Below are positions 27,757-37,044 of a DNA stretch of 64,000 nucleotides, piece after piece. Each line of letters begins with the position of its first letter. Positions within the stretch are counted from its first letter, which is position 1. Both the position numbers and the translations under genes were made by a program. This DNA comes from JANQOH01 sp965201115 (lineage in GTDB: Bacteria; Pseudomonadota; Alphaproteobacteria; UBA7887), in the NCBI GenBank assembly GCA_965201115.1, contig OZ241745.1, positions 3,410,001 through 3,474,000 of the forward strand, given 5' to 3'. The notes beneath the pieces were generated by a model. The model saw nothing but the letters and a program-made list of their open reading frames with translations. It did not search any database and was not told the origin of the DNA.

Positions 27757-28748
27757 TCCATTTCTCCGACGATATCCGCCGGCGGATAGACGAAACGCCT
27801 GTGCGGGTCTCCGGTGCGCCCATAGGCGTTCCAGACCTTGAAGCCGAGACGCGCAAGGAGTTCCTCCGACGCCTCCTCGAGCACGCGGGGATCGGCGCCG
27901 AGCGTGTAGTTCTCCTGCGTTCGGAACTGCGGCGCGCAATAGGTGGCCAGCACGCCGAGGCGCGGTCCGTTCGCGCGGTTCGTCCCGGTGCCGTGCCAGG
28001 TGCGGCCTTCGAAGATTACCGCGGCGCCGGCCGGCGCTTCCGCCGCCACGGTCGGGACACTGTGCGGCGCGCCGGGCGGCGGCTGCAGGCCGGTGCGGTG
28101 GCTGAAGGGCGCGATCCGCGTCGCGCCGTTCGCCTCGGTAAAGTCGTTAAGGCAAAACATGACGTTGCACGCCGCCGGCGGAGCGATGGCGCGCGCGGGG
28201 TCGCCGTCGTCGTGGCCGTAGAACTCGCCGCGCCGTATCGCCCCGGCGCGCACCGGCTCGGCGCCGCGCGGCAGCGGGCGCGGCATCCACCACTGGTCGG
28301 TATGAAGGCCCATGAGCGTTCCGCCGGGCTTCGCGATGTTCGCCGAGAGCGTCGATAGCAGATAATCCGGCCCCAATACCGATTCGACGATCGGCGCGGT
28401 ACGCGGGTGCGTCACGAGATCGCGGAACACGCGGCCCTTGTTGACCAGCATCCACACGCGCTGGTTGATTCCCCCGGCCTCTTCGGTAAAGGCGTTTTCC
28501 GGGAGCTCCCCGTAGTCGCGTTTCGGCGGCTGGCCGGGGCCCTGGTCGGCGAACGCAATCCCCGCCCGGCGCTCGGCTTCCGCTTGAGCGACCAGGCGGT
28601 CGCGCGCGGCGGCCAGCGTTTCCGCGTCCAGCGCATCCGCGAGCACGCAATATCCGAAGCGGGCGATGTCCGCCCGCGCCGTATCGGGATCGCCGGTGGG
28701 CGCGGCGACCGCGTCGCCGGGCCGCCAGGGCAGAACCGCGTCGGCCAT
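27753..28748 (-). CDS. Phytanoyl-CoA dioxygenase (PhyH) family protein
   Basis: A 331-residue Fe(II)/2-oxoglutarate dioxygenase distinct from the one at 25261. The iron site is LMGLHTDQWWMPRPL (H-x-D) with the distal histidine in GRTWHGTGTNRANGPRLGVL, which also contains the 2-oxoglutarate arginine. FEGRTWHGTGTN and YCAPQFRTQENY are common in PhyH proteins of marine Alphaproteobacteria. It begins 10 bp after the GST stop and overlaps the hydratase start, so it is the middle of a three-gene operon. Confidence 0.9.
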   Translation of the reverse strand: MADAVLPWRPGDAVAAPTGDPDTARADIARFGYCVLADALDAETLAAARDRLVAQAEAERRAGIAFADQGPGQPPKRDYGELPENAFTEEAGGINQRVWMLVNKGRVFRDLVTHPRTAPIVESVLGPDYLLSTLSANIAKPGGTLMGLHTDQWWMPRPLPRGAEPVRAGAIRRGEFYGHDDGDPARAIAPPAACNVMFCLNDFTEANGATRIAPFSHRTGLQPPPGAPHSVPTVAAEAPAGAAVIFEGRTWHGTGTNRANGPRLGVLATYCAPQFRTQENYTLGADPRVLEEASEELLARLGFKVWNAYGRTGDPHRRFVYPPADIVGEME

Positions 28749-28758
28749 GGCGATCGCC

Positions 28759-29367
28759 CTACATGTTCGGCGGCGCGGCCGCGGGCCAGCCGGGGAGCTC
28801 CCGGAGCCGCGCGCTCCACGCCGACAGATGGGCGAATTCCGCAACGGGCAGCCCGCAGACATCCGCGTAACCGAGCCAAACGCCTACCGCATATTCCGCC
28901 ACCGTCGGCCCCTCGCCCGACAGGAACGCACGGGTCGCGAGATGCCCGTCGAGAACGCCCGCCAGCGGCCGGAAATCGTCGCGGCCCTTCTCGATAATCG
29001 TTCGGTCGGGATTGGCCGCGTTGAAAATAACCTGACCGAGAATGGCGCCGATGGGGCGGATCCAGTGCGCGCATTCCCAATACAGCCAGCGCATGACGTC
29101 GTACTGCCGCTCCGCCTCGCGCGGCCACAGCCCGCGCTCGCCCCGGGCGCCGATATGGCACGCGATGGCGTTGGACTCCCAGAGCACGGTCCCGCCATCG
29201 ACCAGCACGGGGACCTTGCCCATGGGATTCAGCTCGAGGAACTCCGGCCGTTTCTGCTCGCCGGCGCGCAGATCGACGGCCTCGTGTTCGAGTTCGACCC
29301 CGGCGTGAACGGCGACGGCGTGCGCCTTGCGGCAGTTCGGCGACACGGCGTTGGTGTAGAGCTTCAT
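28759..29367 (-). CDS. Glutathione S-transferase family protein
   Basis: 202 residues with the N-terminal thioredoxin-like fold MKLYTNAVSPNCRKAHAVAV and LELNPMGKVPVLVDGG, then WESNAIACHIG, where the ES pair binds the gamma-glutamyl group, followed by an all-helical C-terminal domain. SPNC places a serine and a cysteine near the glutathione thiol. It is probably soluble and cytoplasmic. It is the first gene of the GST-PhyH-hydratase operon and is divergent from the SDR gene. Confidence 0.92.
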   Translation of the reverse strand: MKLYTNAVSPNCRKAHAVAVHAGVELEHEAVDLRAGEQKRPEFLELNPMGKVPVLVDGGTVLWESNAIACHIGARGERGLWPREAERQYDVMRWLYWECAHWIRPIGAILGQVIFNAANPDRTIIEKGRDDFRPLAGVLDGHLATRAFLSGEGPTVAEYAVGVWLGYADVCGLPVAEFAHLSAWSARLRELPGWPAAAPPNM

Positions 29368-29473
29368 CGTGCGATCTCCCGTTCGGCGGCGCCCGCGCGC
29401 GGCGCGGCCGCCCAGCCTATACTGCGCGCGCCGCCGGTTGGCAAGCGGCGGCGCCGGAAAAGGGAGCATCGCC

Positions 29474-30358
29474 ATGGACGTCTGCGTCGTCACCGGCGCG
29501 AGCACGGGGATCGGCCGCGCCGCCGCCCTGTATTTCGCGCAACGCGGCTACCGTGCGGTCGCCGCCATGCGCAACCCGGGCAAGGCGGAGCCGCTGGAAA
29601 CGGCCGCCGGGAGCGCGCCGATCCGCGTGCAGACGCTGGACGTAACCGACGCGCGCTCGATCGAGGCCGCGCTGGCCGAAATCGCCGCGAACGAGGGCCG
29701 GATCGACGTGCTGATCAACAATGCCGGCCTGTCGAACGCCTGCCCCGCCGAACTCTACCCCGAAGACGAGCACCGCAAGCTGTTCGAGACCAACTACTGG
29801 GGGCCGGTGCGGCTCGCGCAGGCGGTTCTGCCGGGAATGCGCGAGCGCGGACGCGGCGCGATCATCAACGTCTCGTCCATTCTCGGCCGCGTCGCGGCGG
29901 TTAACCAGGCCGCCTATTGCGCCTCGAAATTCGCGATCGAGGCGTTCAGCGAATCGCTGGCGCTGGAGGTCGCGCCGTTCGGCGTCCGTGTGGCCATTAT
30001 CGAACCGGGCGTGACGGCGACGGCAATCTTCCGCAACACCCCCATCCACTACGACCGCGAATCGCCCTACCGGCAGGCGATGCGCAAGGGCGGGCGGTTC
30101 TACACGGCCACAATGGGGCGCGCGACGCCGCCGGAAGACATAGCGGCGGCCATGTACGAGGCCGTGACGACGCCCGCCCCGCGCTTGCGCTGGATGCTCG
30201 GCGTGGGCGCCGAACTGGCGGAACGCCGCCCGAATATCTCCGATGAAGACTATATCGCAATGTCCGCTCTCGACGACGAAGCCTATAACCGCCGCTTCGC
30301 AGAGGTCTTCGACATCGACCTGAACTGGCGGCCCGATTCCGCGCAACAGGATAGCTGA
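29474..30358 (+). CDS. Short-chain dehydrogenase/reductase (SDR)
   Basis: A 294-residue classical SDR. The NAD(P)-binding motif VTGASTGIGRAAA is at the N-terminus, NNAG is near residue 85, and the catalytic S-Y-K set is present as INVSSILG and AAYCASKFAIEAF. IIEPGVTATAIF follows as usual. It oxidises or reduces an alcohol/carbonyl substrate that cannot be named from sequence. The ATG at 29474 has a GGGAG site. It is divergent from the GST operon. Confidence 0.93.
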   Translation: MDVCVVTGASTGIGRAAALYFAQRGYRAVAAMRNPGKAEPLETAAGSAPIRVQTLDVTDARSIEAALAEIAANEGRIDVLINNAGLSNACPAELYPEDEHRKLFETNYWGPVRLAQAVLPGMRERGRGAIINVSSILGRVAAVNQAAYCASKFAIEAFSESLALEVAPFGVRVAIIEPGVTATAIFRNTPIHYDRESPYRQAMRKGGRFYTATMGRATPPEDIAAAMYEAVTTPAPRLRWMLGVGAELAERRPNISDEDYIAMSALDDEAYNRRFAEVFDIDLNWRPDSAQQDS

Positions 30359-30379
30359 CGCCAACGGCCACAGCTACAG

Positions 30380-33364
30380 CTATCGACCGGTCTCCCGGGG
30401 CCGCCGGCGGCCCCGGCATCGGGTTGCCGCGGTGTCGATGCCGGCCTTCTCGAGGGCCGCGAGGGCGGCGGCGTTGCCGCCGTGGACCGAGGGTTCCCCG
30501 CACCACAGGGCGCGGAGGGCGGCGACCGCATCGGCGGCGGCGGGCGGGGCAGCCAGCAGCGTCAACACGGCGGCGTCGATGTCCCGGCGAACAGGGTCGC
30601 GGTGGGCCTGGCAGGCCGGCAGGAGCGCGCGACTCGCCAGCCCGTCGAAAGCCTCCGCCGCCGCGCGAAGCCGCCCGGCCGGCGCTTGCGCCAGATCCGG
30701 ACACGGCATTTTCTTCATCGCGCCGATTTGCCCCGGCGCCCGGCCCTGCTGCGTCCTTTGCCCCCGCGTCCAGTGAACGAGCATGCCAGGCGTGGAATTG
30801 GCCCACAACGCAAAGGCCTTGCGCAGATCGCCGTCCCCATGCAGAAGCGCCGTCCACGATCTGCCGCCCATGACGGGGTATTCGACGGTCGCCGCAAGCA
30901 CCGCCTGCGAGGTCCAGCGCATGTTGCGGGCATAGAAGAGCGTGCCAACATGGTCGCGCATGGCCGTCCGTTCGGCGTCGGAGCCGACCCCCTTCGGCGC
31001 GCCGCCCCTGTGGGTCGGCGCAACGACAAGGCGCCGTTGGCGCGCCGCGGAAGCGGACCACAGCGCCCTGTCCGGCCCCATCGCGTCTTGCGCCTCCAAC
31101 GGGTCGAACCGGAACGCCCCCCTGCCGTCGCCGCCCGCCGGATGGCCGATGCGGTGGTGACTCGGACCGACGGCGAAGAGCTCGCCCACGGTCGTCATCG
31201 GCCAATCGGCAATCCCGCCCCGCTCCGCCCGCGCCGGATGCGACAGCGTGCCCCGGCCCATATCGATCGCGGCATAGGCCAGCCCGTCGGCGCCGATGCC
31301 CACATTGCTCCACGGAGCGCCGTCATCGGGCGCGAACGGAAGAACATTCCCGATCCGATCATCGCCGAGGCAAATGGGCAAGGGACCGGCGGCGGCCTCG
31401 GCGCACGCCCCGCGCACCGCATTGGCGTATTCCCCCGCAATGCCGACGCGATCCGGCATTCCCGACAAGGTTACGCACAGTATCGGCGAAACCGCGCCGC
31501 CGTCCTGCCGATCCTTGCGCGTCGCGACCAACAGCATCTCCTCCATGCCGGTGTCATCCGACCACGTTCCGCTGCCCGCCAGCGTCGATACGGCAATAAT
31601 GTCGCAAAAATCGTTCTCTATCATGCGCCTCATGCCGGTCCACGATTCGGCGAAAGCCGCCGTGAGCGGCAGAACGAAACCGATCGCGCCGCCGGGCCGA
31701 ACCTTGCGCCGGGCGAGATACAGGAAACTGGCCGCCATACCCGCTTGGCCGTTGGCCGGGGAATTCTTGAGGAGCTTGCCCCAACGCGCTTGGCAGGCCT
31801 TGCGTTCGCTGTCGGTCAAACCCGCTACGTCGAAAGCGCTCTGCCCGCGCCGGGTTCGCGAATAGGGCGGATTCATGATAACCCACCGAAGCGAAGCGTC
31901 CGATACCGTGACCGAGTGACTGTCCGCCCGCCGCCTCCCGCCGGTGGATTTCGCGACCGACGCGCCGAACAAATCGGTGATCGTATCCACATTCGCGTCG
32001 AGGAGCTCCAGCGACCCTGTGCGCGCCCGCCCGCCGCTGCCTTTCCCCCCGATGGCGCCCACCGCCAGGAACGCAATCTGCGTATCGTCATAGGGCTCCC
32101 CCTGCCCTGCCGCGGCAAGCGAGGACGACGTCATGTGCGCCGCGATGGAACTGATATCGGCCCCGACAACCCCCGCTTCCATCGCATGCTTGTGAAGCTC
32201 CGCCAAGGTCGCGCGCGTCGCCCCCGCCGTCTTGCGGTGCAACGCCTCGGCGCGCAGATAACCCGCCCTCAGCAAACTCCCGGTTCCGCAAGCGAGATCG
32301 GCAAGCGCATGTGCGCGGAAAAACCCCGGATCGCCCCACTCGACCGGCTGTTCGGGCCGGATAGCCAGCGCCGCCAGCATCTCCGCAGCCGGCGCCCGGG
32401 TGTAAAACGCAGCCGATTCCTTCCGATCGTCCACGATGCGCTGAAAAAGCTCGCCCGCAATGTTCACATGATGCCCGATGCGCGCGCCCGCAACCGCCCC
32501 GACGGCCCCCGCGAGCATCGCCAACACGCTGTTTATCCGATACGGGTCCCGATCCCCCAGCGACCGCAGAAGCTCTATCGAAGGCTCGAAAACAGCGCTC
32601 CAATTGGACTCGAGAACACGCCTCCACGCGCCCACAACGCATTCGAAACGAAGACTTCCCGGATCGGAAAACGGAAGATCCGGTATCCCGCCGCCCCACC
32701 TCGCAAGCCTGTGTTGCGTAAGAAGCGCATTGAACCAAAGCATCGCCGTCGTGCTCGCAAACGACACCGCCGAGCGCCGGAACATTCGCTCCTGAAACCC
32801 GCCGATCCGCTCCGCTCCCGCGCTTTCCTGTATGACATTCGCCGCCCGCCGCAAATCCACAACGATGCGGTTCGTGACCTTCTCGATCCGCTCCGCGGGC
32901 TGCGCCGCGGCAGACGCCAAGTCCGCGATATTTCCCGCCGTCCCCCGCACGAACCCCCGCTTCGGAAACCGGACATGCCCATCGCCCTCTTGCTGAAAAA
33001 GAGCGTATTCCACAACCGCGCCCCCGCGCAGCGCGCGGAAAGCCGTATCGTAATCCGAGCCCGGAAAATCCCCGGGCGCGCGTACCCCTATCGCCGTACC
33101 GATAGGCTCCGCATCGAGCGTCGTTACCGCCCCCAAACGAGCGATGGCGTCCCCGTCCGGCCGCCCCCCGATCTCGACCTCTATGGCAACCGGCGGAAGC
33201 GGCGCCGGATCGCGAACGAGAATATCCGGACGCTTGCCCCGTGCCTCGAGAACATCCTTGTCCTCGACGAAAACCGACTGGCGGCCCTCGTCGCTCCAGT
33301 CCGGATTGGCGCCCCGAAGCGCCCGCGCCAACGCAAGATTGAAAATCGGCTCGTAAACCGCCAT
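30380..33364 (-). CDS. N6-adenine DNA methyltransferase, probably a type IIG-like restriction-modification protein
   Basis: A 994-residue protein. The AdoMet-binding motif ALADLACGTGSLL lies near residue 375 and the catalytic NPPYSRTRRG motif near residue 500, as in gamma-class m6A methyltransferases. The N-terminal RPDILVRDPAPLPPVAIEVE, with D...ExE spacing, resembles a PD-(D/E)XK nuclease centre. The C-terminal 350 residues could be a target-recognition region. Length and domain order fit a single-chain type IIG enzyme, but a solitary methyltransferase is possible. No separate S or R subunit is adjacent. It starts 26 bp after the MetE-like remnant and converges on the SDR gene. Confidence 0.8.
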   Translation of the reverse strand: MAVYEPIFNLALARALRGANPDWSDEGRQSVFVEDKDVLEARGKRPDILVRDPAPLPPVAIEVEIGGRPDGDAIARLGAVTTLDAEPIGTAIGVRAPGDFPGSDYDTAFRALRGGAVVEYALFQQEGDGHVRFPKRGFVRGTAGNIADLASAAAQPAERIEKVTNRIVVDLRRAANVIQESAGAERIGGFQERMFRRSAVSFASTTAMLWFNALLTQHRLARWGGGIPDLPFSDPGSLRFECVVGAWRRVLESNWSAVFEPSIELLRSLGDRDPYRINSVLAMLAGAVGAVAGARIGHHVNIAGELFQRIVDDRKESAAFYTRAPAAEMLAALAIRPEQPVEWGDPGFFRAHALADLACGTGSLLRAGYLRAEALHRKTAGATRATLAELHKHAMEAGVVGADISSIAAHMTSSSLAAAGQGEPYDDTQIAFLAVGAIGGKGSGGRARTGSLELLDANVDTITDLFGASVAKSTGGRRRADSHSVTVSDASLRWVIMNPPYSRTRRGQSAFDVAGLTDSERKACQARWGKLLKNSPANGQAGMAASFLYLARRKVRPGGAIGFVLPLTAAFAESWTGMRRMIENDFCDIIAVSTLAGSGTWSDDTGMEEMLLVATRKDRQDGGAVSPILCVTLSGMPDRVGIAGEYANAVRGACAEAAAGPLPICLGDDRIGNVLPFAPDDGAPWSNVGIGADGLAYAAIDMGRGTLSHPARAERGGIADWPMTTVGELFAVGPSHHRIGHPAGGDGRGAFRFDPLEAQDAMGPDRALWSASAARQRRLVVAPTHRGGAPKGVGSDAERTAMRDHVGTLFYARNMRWTSQAVLAATVEYPVMGGRSWTALLHGDGDLRKAFALWANSTPGMLVHWTRGQRTQQGRAPGQIGAMKKMPCPDLAQAPAGRLRAAAEAFDGLASRALLPACQAHRDPVRRDIDAAVLTLLAAPPAAADAVAALRALWCGEPSVHGGNAAALAALEKAGIDTAATRCRGRRRPRETGR

Positions 33365-33390
33365 GCGCCGAAACCCAACGCCCCCCGCGC

Positions 33391-34432
33391 CTACGAACGC
33401 AGCCGCTCGCGCGCACAAGCCGCGCCGGCGGCAAGCGCCGCGAGCTTGCCGAAGGCCACATCGCGCGGGACGTATTTGAAGCCGCAGTCCGGCGCCGGAA
33501 TCAGGCGTTCGGGCGAGACATAGGGGTAGGCGCGCTCGATGCGCGCGGCGACGGTATCCGGCGTCTCGACCGTCATGTCGTCGAGGTCGATGACGCCGAG
33601 AACGATTGTCTTCTCCGAAAGGTCGCGCAGCACGCCGAGGTCCAGGCGCGGCTGCGCCGCCTCCAGCGAGATCCGATCGACCGCGCACGCCGCCAGTTCG
33701 GCCAGAAAACGGTAGTCCCGGCGGGCGATCCTTGATCATCGCGGCATAACCCATGCAGAGATGCAGCGCGGTCGTTCCCTCCACCCCCTCGAGAGCACGG
33801 TTTATCGCCGGGACGGCATAGGCGCGCGCGTTTTCGTGGCGCGCCTGCACCCACGGTTCGTCGATCTGCACCGCGTCGGCGCCGGCGGCGAACAGCTCGC
33901 GGATTTCCGCGTTGACCGCCGCGGCATAGTCCATCGCCAGAGACTCCGCGTCGGGGTAGTATGCGTTCTCCGCCTGTTCGGACATGGTGAACGGCCCCGG
34001 CAGCGTCGCCTTGATCTTGCGGTCGGTATTGGCGCGCAGAAACGCTACATCGCGAACGCCGACGGGCCGGGCGCGGCGAATCGGACCCGTCACGAGCGGC
34101 ACGGCGTTGGGCGTTCCCTTGCGCGAGATCGCGGTCCCGGCGCGTTGCGGGTCGATGCCCTCCAACGCGGTGGCGAAGCGGTTGGAATAACTCTCGCGCC
34201 GCATTTCGCCGTCGGTCACGATGTCGATGCCCGCGCGCTCCTGGTCGCGGATGGCGAGTATGGTCGCGTCGTCCTGCGCCTGTTCGAGCCATTCGCCGGC
34301 GACGCGCCACAGCGACCGGGCCCGTACCCGCGGCGGCGAACCCGCCGCAAGGGCCTCGCGGTCGATAAGCCAGTCGGGCTGCGCATAACTTCCGACCGCC
34401 TCGGTCGGCAGCAGTGCGGGCGTTTCGTGCAT
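33391..34432 (-). pseudogene. MetE-like (cobalamin-independent methionine synthase family) protein with a frameshift
   Basis: The first part has AGIDIVTDGEMRRESYSNRF, GADAVQIDEPWVQARHENAR and TTALHLCMGYAAMIKDRP, typical of the catalytic MetE-like barrel with its zinc site. At about 33714-33731, in a G/C-rich stretch, the frame breaks and resumes one base later as DYRFLAELAACAVDRISLEA and runs to PAPDCGFKYVPRDVAFGKL, which carries the last zinc cysteine. Removing one base would give an intact 346-residue protein, so this is either a very recent mutation or a sequencing error. A second family member lies at 62895. Confidence 0.85.
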
Positions 34433-34522
34433 GAGGACAACCTCGTCGCGAAAGCGGAACGAAGCACCATAACGCCGGGCGCGCGGGCCGCAAGACGCGC
34501 GGCGAATCGGGCGCCGGCCGGC

Positions 34523-34528
34523 TATAAT
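34523..34528 (+). promoter_or_regulatory. Candidate -10 element for speD-speE
   Basis: A perfect TATAAT 36 bp upstream of the ATG at 34564 in otherwise very GC-rich DNA. No good -35 hexamer is found at the right distance, so the call is tentative. It argues against the GTG at 34534 being the start, since that would sit at the transcription start. Confidence 0.4.
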
Positions 34529-34563
34529 GGCGCGTGGACCGGCAATGGGGGGCTTTTCTCGCG

Positions 34564-34926
34564 ATGGACGCGGCGGCGGGCGGGCGGCGCGGCGGCGGGC
34601 GGCACCTGCTTATCGACTTCGAGGGCGCCGAGGGGCTCGACGACCCGGCGCGAATCGAGCGCGCGCTGCGGGCCGCCTGCGCGGCCGCGGACGCGACCGT
34701 GATCGAGGTGCGGTTGCACCGCTTCGGCGGCGGAGGCGGCGTTTCGGGCGTTGCGCTGCTCGCGGAAAGCCACATGAGCATCCACACTTGGCCGGAAACG
34801 GGCTTCGCCGCCATCGACGTGCTTCTGTGCGGCGGCGCCGACCCGCACCGGGCCGCGCCCGCCCTGGTCGAGGCGCTCGGGCCGCGGCGCGTCTCGATCT
34901 CGGAACACAAGCGCGGCGCGCCATGA
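34564..34926 (+). CDS. speD: S-adenosylmethionine decarboxylase proenzyme
   Basis: 120 residues from ATG 34564; GTG 34534 would add ten. The processing site is seen in LAESHMSIHTWPETGF: the chain cleaves itself between Glu and Ser, and the serine becomes the pyruvoyl cofactor. The product decarboxylates AdoMet to supply the aminopropyl donor for spermidine synthesis. Its stop overlaps the speE start as ATGA, so the two enzymes of the pathway are translationally coupled. Confidence 0.94.
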   Translation: MDAAAGGRRGGGRHLLIDFEGAEGLDDPARIERALRAACAAADATVIEVRLHRFGGGGGVSGVALLAESHMSIHTWPETGFAAIDVLLCGGADPHRAAPALVEALGPRRVSISEHKRGAP

Positions 34927-35777
34927 AAGGCCTCCGCTTCCACGAAGACCTGCATCCCGGATACGGGCAGTATCTGGACGTCCGCGCGGTGCTGCACGCC
35001 GAACGTACGGCGCATCAGGAGATACTGATCTTCGACACGCGGCGGTTCGGGCGCGTTTTGGCGCTCGACGGCATTGTGCAGACGACCGAGCGCGACAACC
35101 GCTTCTACCATGAGCAATTGGTCCACGTTCCGATGTTCGCCCACGGCGCGGCGCGGCGCGTGCTTATCGTCGGCGGCGGCGATGGCGGTTGCCTTCGCGA
35201 AGCGCTGCGCCACGACGGCGCGCGCGTGACGCTGGTCGAAATCGACGAGGCCGTAATCCGCGCGTCGCGGCGCTTCCTGCCCGCGCTGTCGGAGGGCGCG
35301 TTCGACGACCCCCGCGCCACGGTCGAGATCGCCGACGGGTTCGACCATGTGCGCGGCGCGGGCGCAAACTACGACATCGTCCTGGTCGATTCGCCGGACC
35401 CGATCGGGCCGGCGCGCGCGCTGTTCTCCGGCGAATTCTACGCCGCCTGCCGCGAACGGCTGAACCCCGGGGGCATTCTCGCGGCGCAATGCGGCGTACC
35501 GTTCGTGCAGCCCGGCGAATTGCGGATTGCGGCGCGGCGGCTCGCCCGCGCGTTCGCGCATTCCGGCTTTTACACGGTCGCCGTTCCCGCCTATACGGGC
35601 GGCGTCATGACGCTGGGCTGGGCCAGCGGCGATATGCATCCGGGCCGCGTCGAACGCGAAACGCTGGCCGCGCGCTTCGCCGCCGCCGGGCTGGAAACGC
35701 GCTACTACACGCCGGAGGTCCACATCGCGAGTTTCGCGCTCCCGCCGTGGATCGCCGAACTCGCCGGCGCGCGATAG
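34923..35777 (+). CDS. speE: Polyamine aminopropyltransferase (spermidine synthase)
   Basis: 284 residues with the spermidine synthase signatures HQEILIFDTRRFGRVLALDG, RDNRFYHEQLVHVP, LIVGGGDGGCLREALRH (AdoMet-site glycine loop) and IVLVDSPDPIGPA with the catalytic aspartate. It transfers an aminopropyl group from decarboxylated AdoMet to putrescine. Overlap with speD by four bases fits joint regulation. The sequence is complete and of normal length. Confidence 0.95.
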   Translation: MKGLRFHEDLHPGYGQYLDVRAVLHAERTAHQEILIFDTRRFGRVLALDGIVQTTERDNRFYHEQLVHVPMFAHGAARRVLIVGGGDGGCLREALRHDGARVTLVEIDEAVIRASRRFLPALSEGAFDDPRATVEIADGFDHVRGAGANYDIVLVDSPDPIGPARALFSGEFYAACRERLNPGGILAAQCGVPFVQPGELRIAARRLARAFAHSGFYTVAVPAYTGGVMTLGWASGDMHPGRVERETLAARFAAAGLETRYYTPEVHIASFALPPWIAELAGAR

Positions 35778-35811
35778 GCGCGGCGGGCCGGAACCCGGCA
35801 TTGCAGCGGGA

Positions 35812-35886
35812 TGGAGCGGGCGAGCGGGATCGAACCGCCGACATTCAGCTTGGGAAGCTGACGTTCTACCACTGAACTACGCCCGC
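35812..35886 (-). tRNA. tRNA-Gly (anticodon CCC)
   Basis: Reads GCGGGCG at the 5' end pairing with CGCCCGC, D-arm GTTCAGTGGTAGAAC, anticodon stem TCAGC/GCTGA around the loop TTCCCAA (anticodon CCC), T-arm GGCGGTTCGATCCCGCT, then T and an encoded CCA. It lies in the gap between speE and the radical SAM gene on the opposite strand. Confidence 0.95.
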
Positions 35887-36029
35887 GACCGCGCGCCACC
35901 ATAGGGATGGCTCCGCGCCTGTCAACGCGGCGCGAACCCCGCCGGCGCCGGCGGCTTGACATGCCGGGCCGCGGCGGCGCAAGGTTTGCGCCGCCGCGCA
36001 AACGACGGCTTGCCAACGGAGCCCGCGCC

Positions 36030-36983
36030 ATGCCGTCCGCGTTGCCGGCGGCTGACACCGCCCCCGCGAAATTCCAGGACCCTGACCGGACGGCGAACGG
36101 CGCCGCGCGCGCGCGCGTGGCGTTCGCCGGCCTGCGCACCCTGTGGTTCAACACCGGCACGCTCTGCAACCTGGGTTGCGAGGCGTGCTACATCGAATCG
36201 AGCCCGCGCAACGACCGGCTGGTCTGGCTGTCGCTGGCGGAGGTGCGCGCGTGGCTCGACGACGCGGCGGCGCGCGGCTGGCCCGCGCCGGAAATCGGCT
36301 TCACCGGCGGCGAACCGTTCATGAATCCGGATTTCGTTCCGATGCTGCGCCTGTGCCTCGGCCGCGGCCACCGCACGCTCGTCCTCACCAACGCCATGCG
36401 GCCGATGATGAAGGCTTCCGGCGGCCTGCTCGCCCTGCCCCGCGCGTGGCGCGATCTGCTCGCCTTGCGGGTTTCGCTCGACCACCACACGGCGGCGCTC
36501 CATGAGCGCGAGCGCGGGCCGCGCAGCTGGGCGCCGGCGATCGAAGGACTGCAATGGCTGGCGGCGCATGGATTCCGCGCCGGCGTCGCGGGCCGGCTGA
36601 AATGGGGCGAGACCGAAGCCGCGGCGCGCGCGGGTTACGGGCGCCTGTTCGCGCGCCTGCGCCTGCCGCTCGACGCCGGCGACCCCGCGGACCTGACGCT
36701 GTTCCCCGAGATGGACGCATGCGCGGATGTTCCCGAGGTCACGGAAGCGTGCTGGGGCGCGGTCGGCGCGGAGCCGGACGCGATGATGTGCGCCAGTTCG
36801 CGCATGGTGGTGAAGCGCAAGGGCGCGGCCCGCCCGACGCTGGCCCCCTGCACGCTTCTACCCTACGATGTGCGCTTCGACATGGGGCCGTCGCTGGCCC
36901 GCGCCGACGAGACGGTGACTCTGAACCACCCCCATTGCGCGACATTCTGCGTTCTCGGCGGCGCTTCGTGCGGCGGCGCCTGA
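36030..36983 (+). CDS. Radical SAM protein
   Basis: 317 residues. The [4Fe-4S]/AdoMet motif is TLCNLGCEACY (C46, C50, C53; CX3CX2C), followed by IGFTGGEPFMNPDF, the GGE motif that binds the AdoMet amino group. The C-terminal part has further cysteines (CTLLPYD, HPHCATFCVLGGASC) that could bind an auxiliary cluster. Its substrate is unknown; similar proteins are annotated simply as radical SAM. The ATG at 36030 is used because conserved sequence starts well after it and upstream codons lie near the tRNA. Confidence 0.88.
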   Translation: MPSALPAADTAPAKFQDPDRTANGAARARVAFAGLRTLWFNTGTLCNLGCEACYIESSPRNDRLVWLSLAEVRAWLDDAAARGWPAPEIGFTGGEPFMNPDFVPMLRLCLGRGHRTLVLTNAMRPMMKASGGLLALPRAWRDLLALRVSLDHHTAALHERERGPRSWAPAIEGLQWLAAHGFRAGVAGRLKWGETEAAARAGYGRLFARLRLPLDAGDPADLTLFPEMDACADVPEVTEACWGAVGAEPDAMMCASSRMVVKRKGAARPTLAPCTLLPYDVRFDMGPSLARADETVTLNHPHCATFCVLGGASCGGA

Positions 36984-37044
36984 CATTGCGCGCGCGCCGG
37001 CGCGCGCGGCCCGCCCTGCGCCGCGCCGCCGCGGAGACGCGGCG

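Noticed and set aside
34534..34563. GTG 34534 as the speD start
   Set aside because: It lies about 10 bp after a TATAAT box and adds residues not present in the family; ATG 34564 fits better.
36030..36983. The radical SAM protein as the maturase for the NHLP peptides
   Set aside because: It is about 12 kb away, next to apaG/folE housekeeping genes and beyond an unrelated transport operon, and has no visible peptide-recognition domain.
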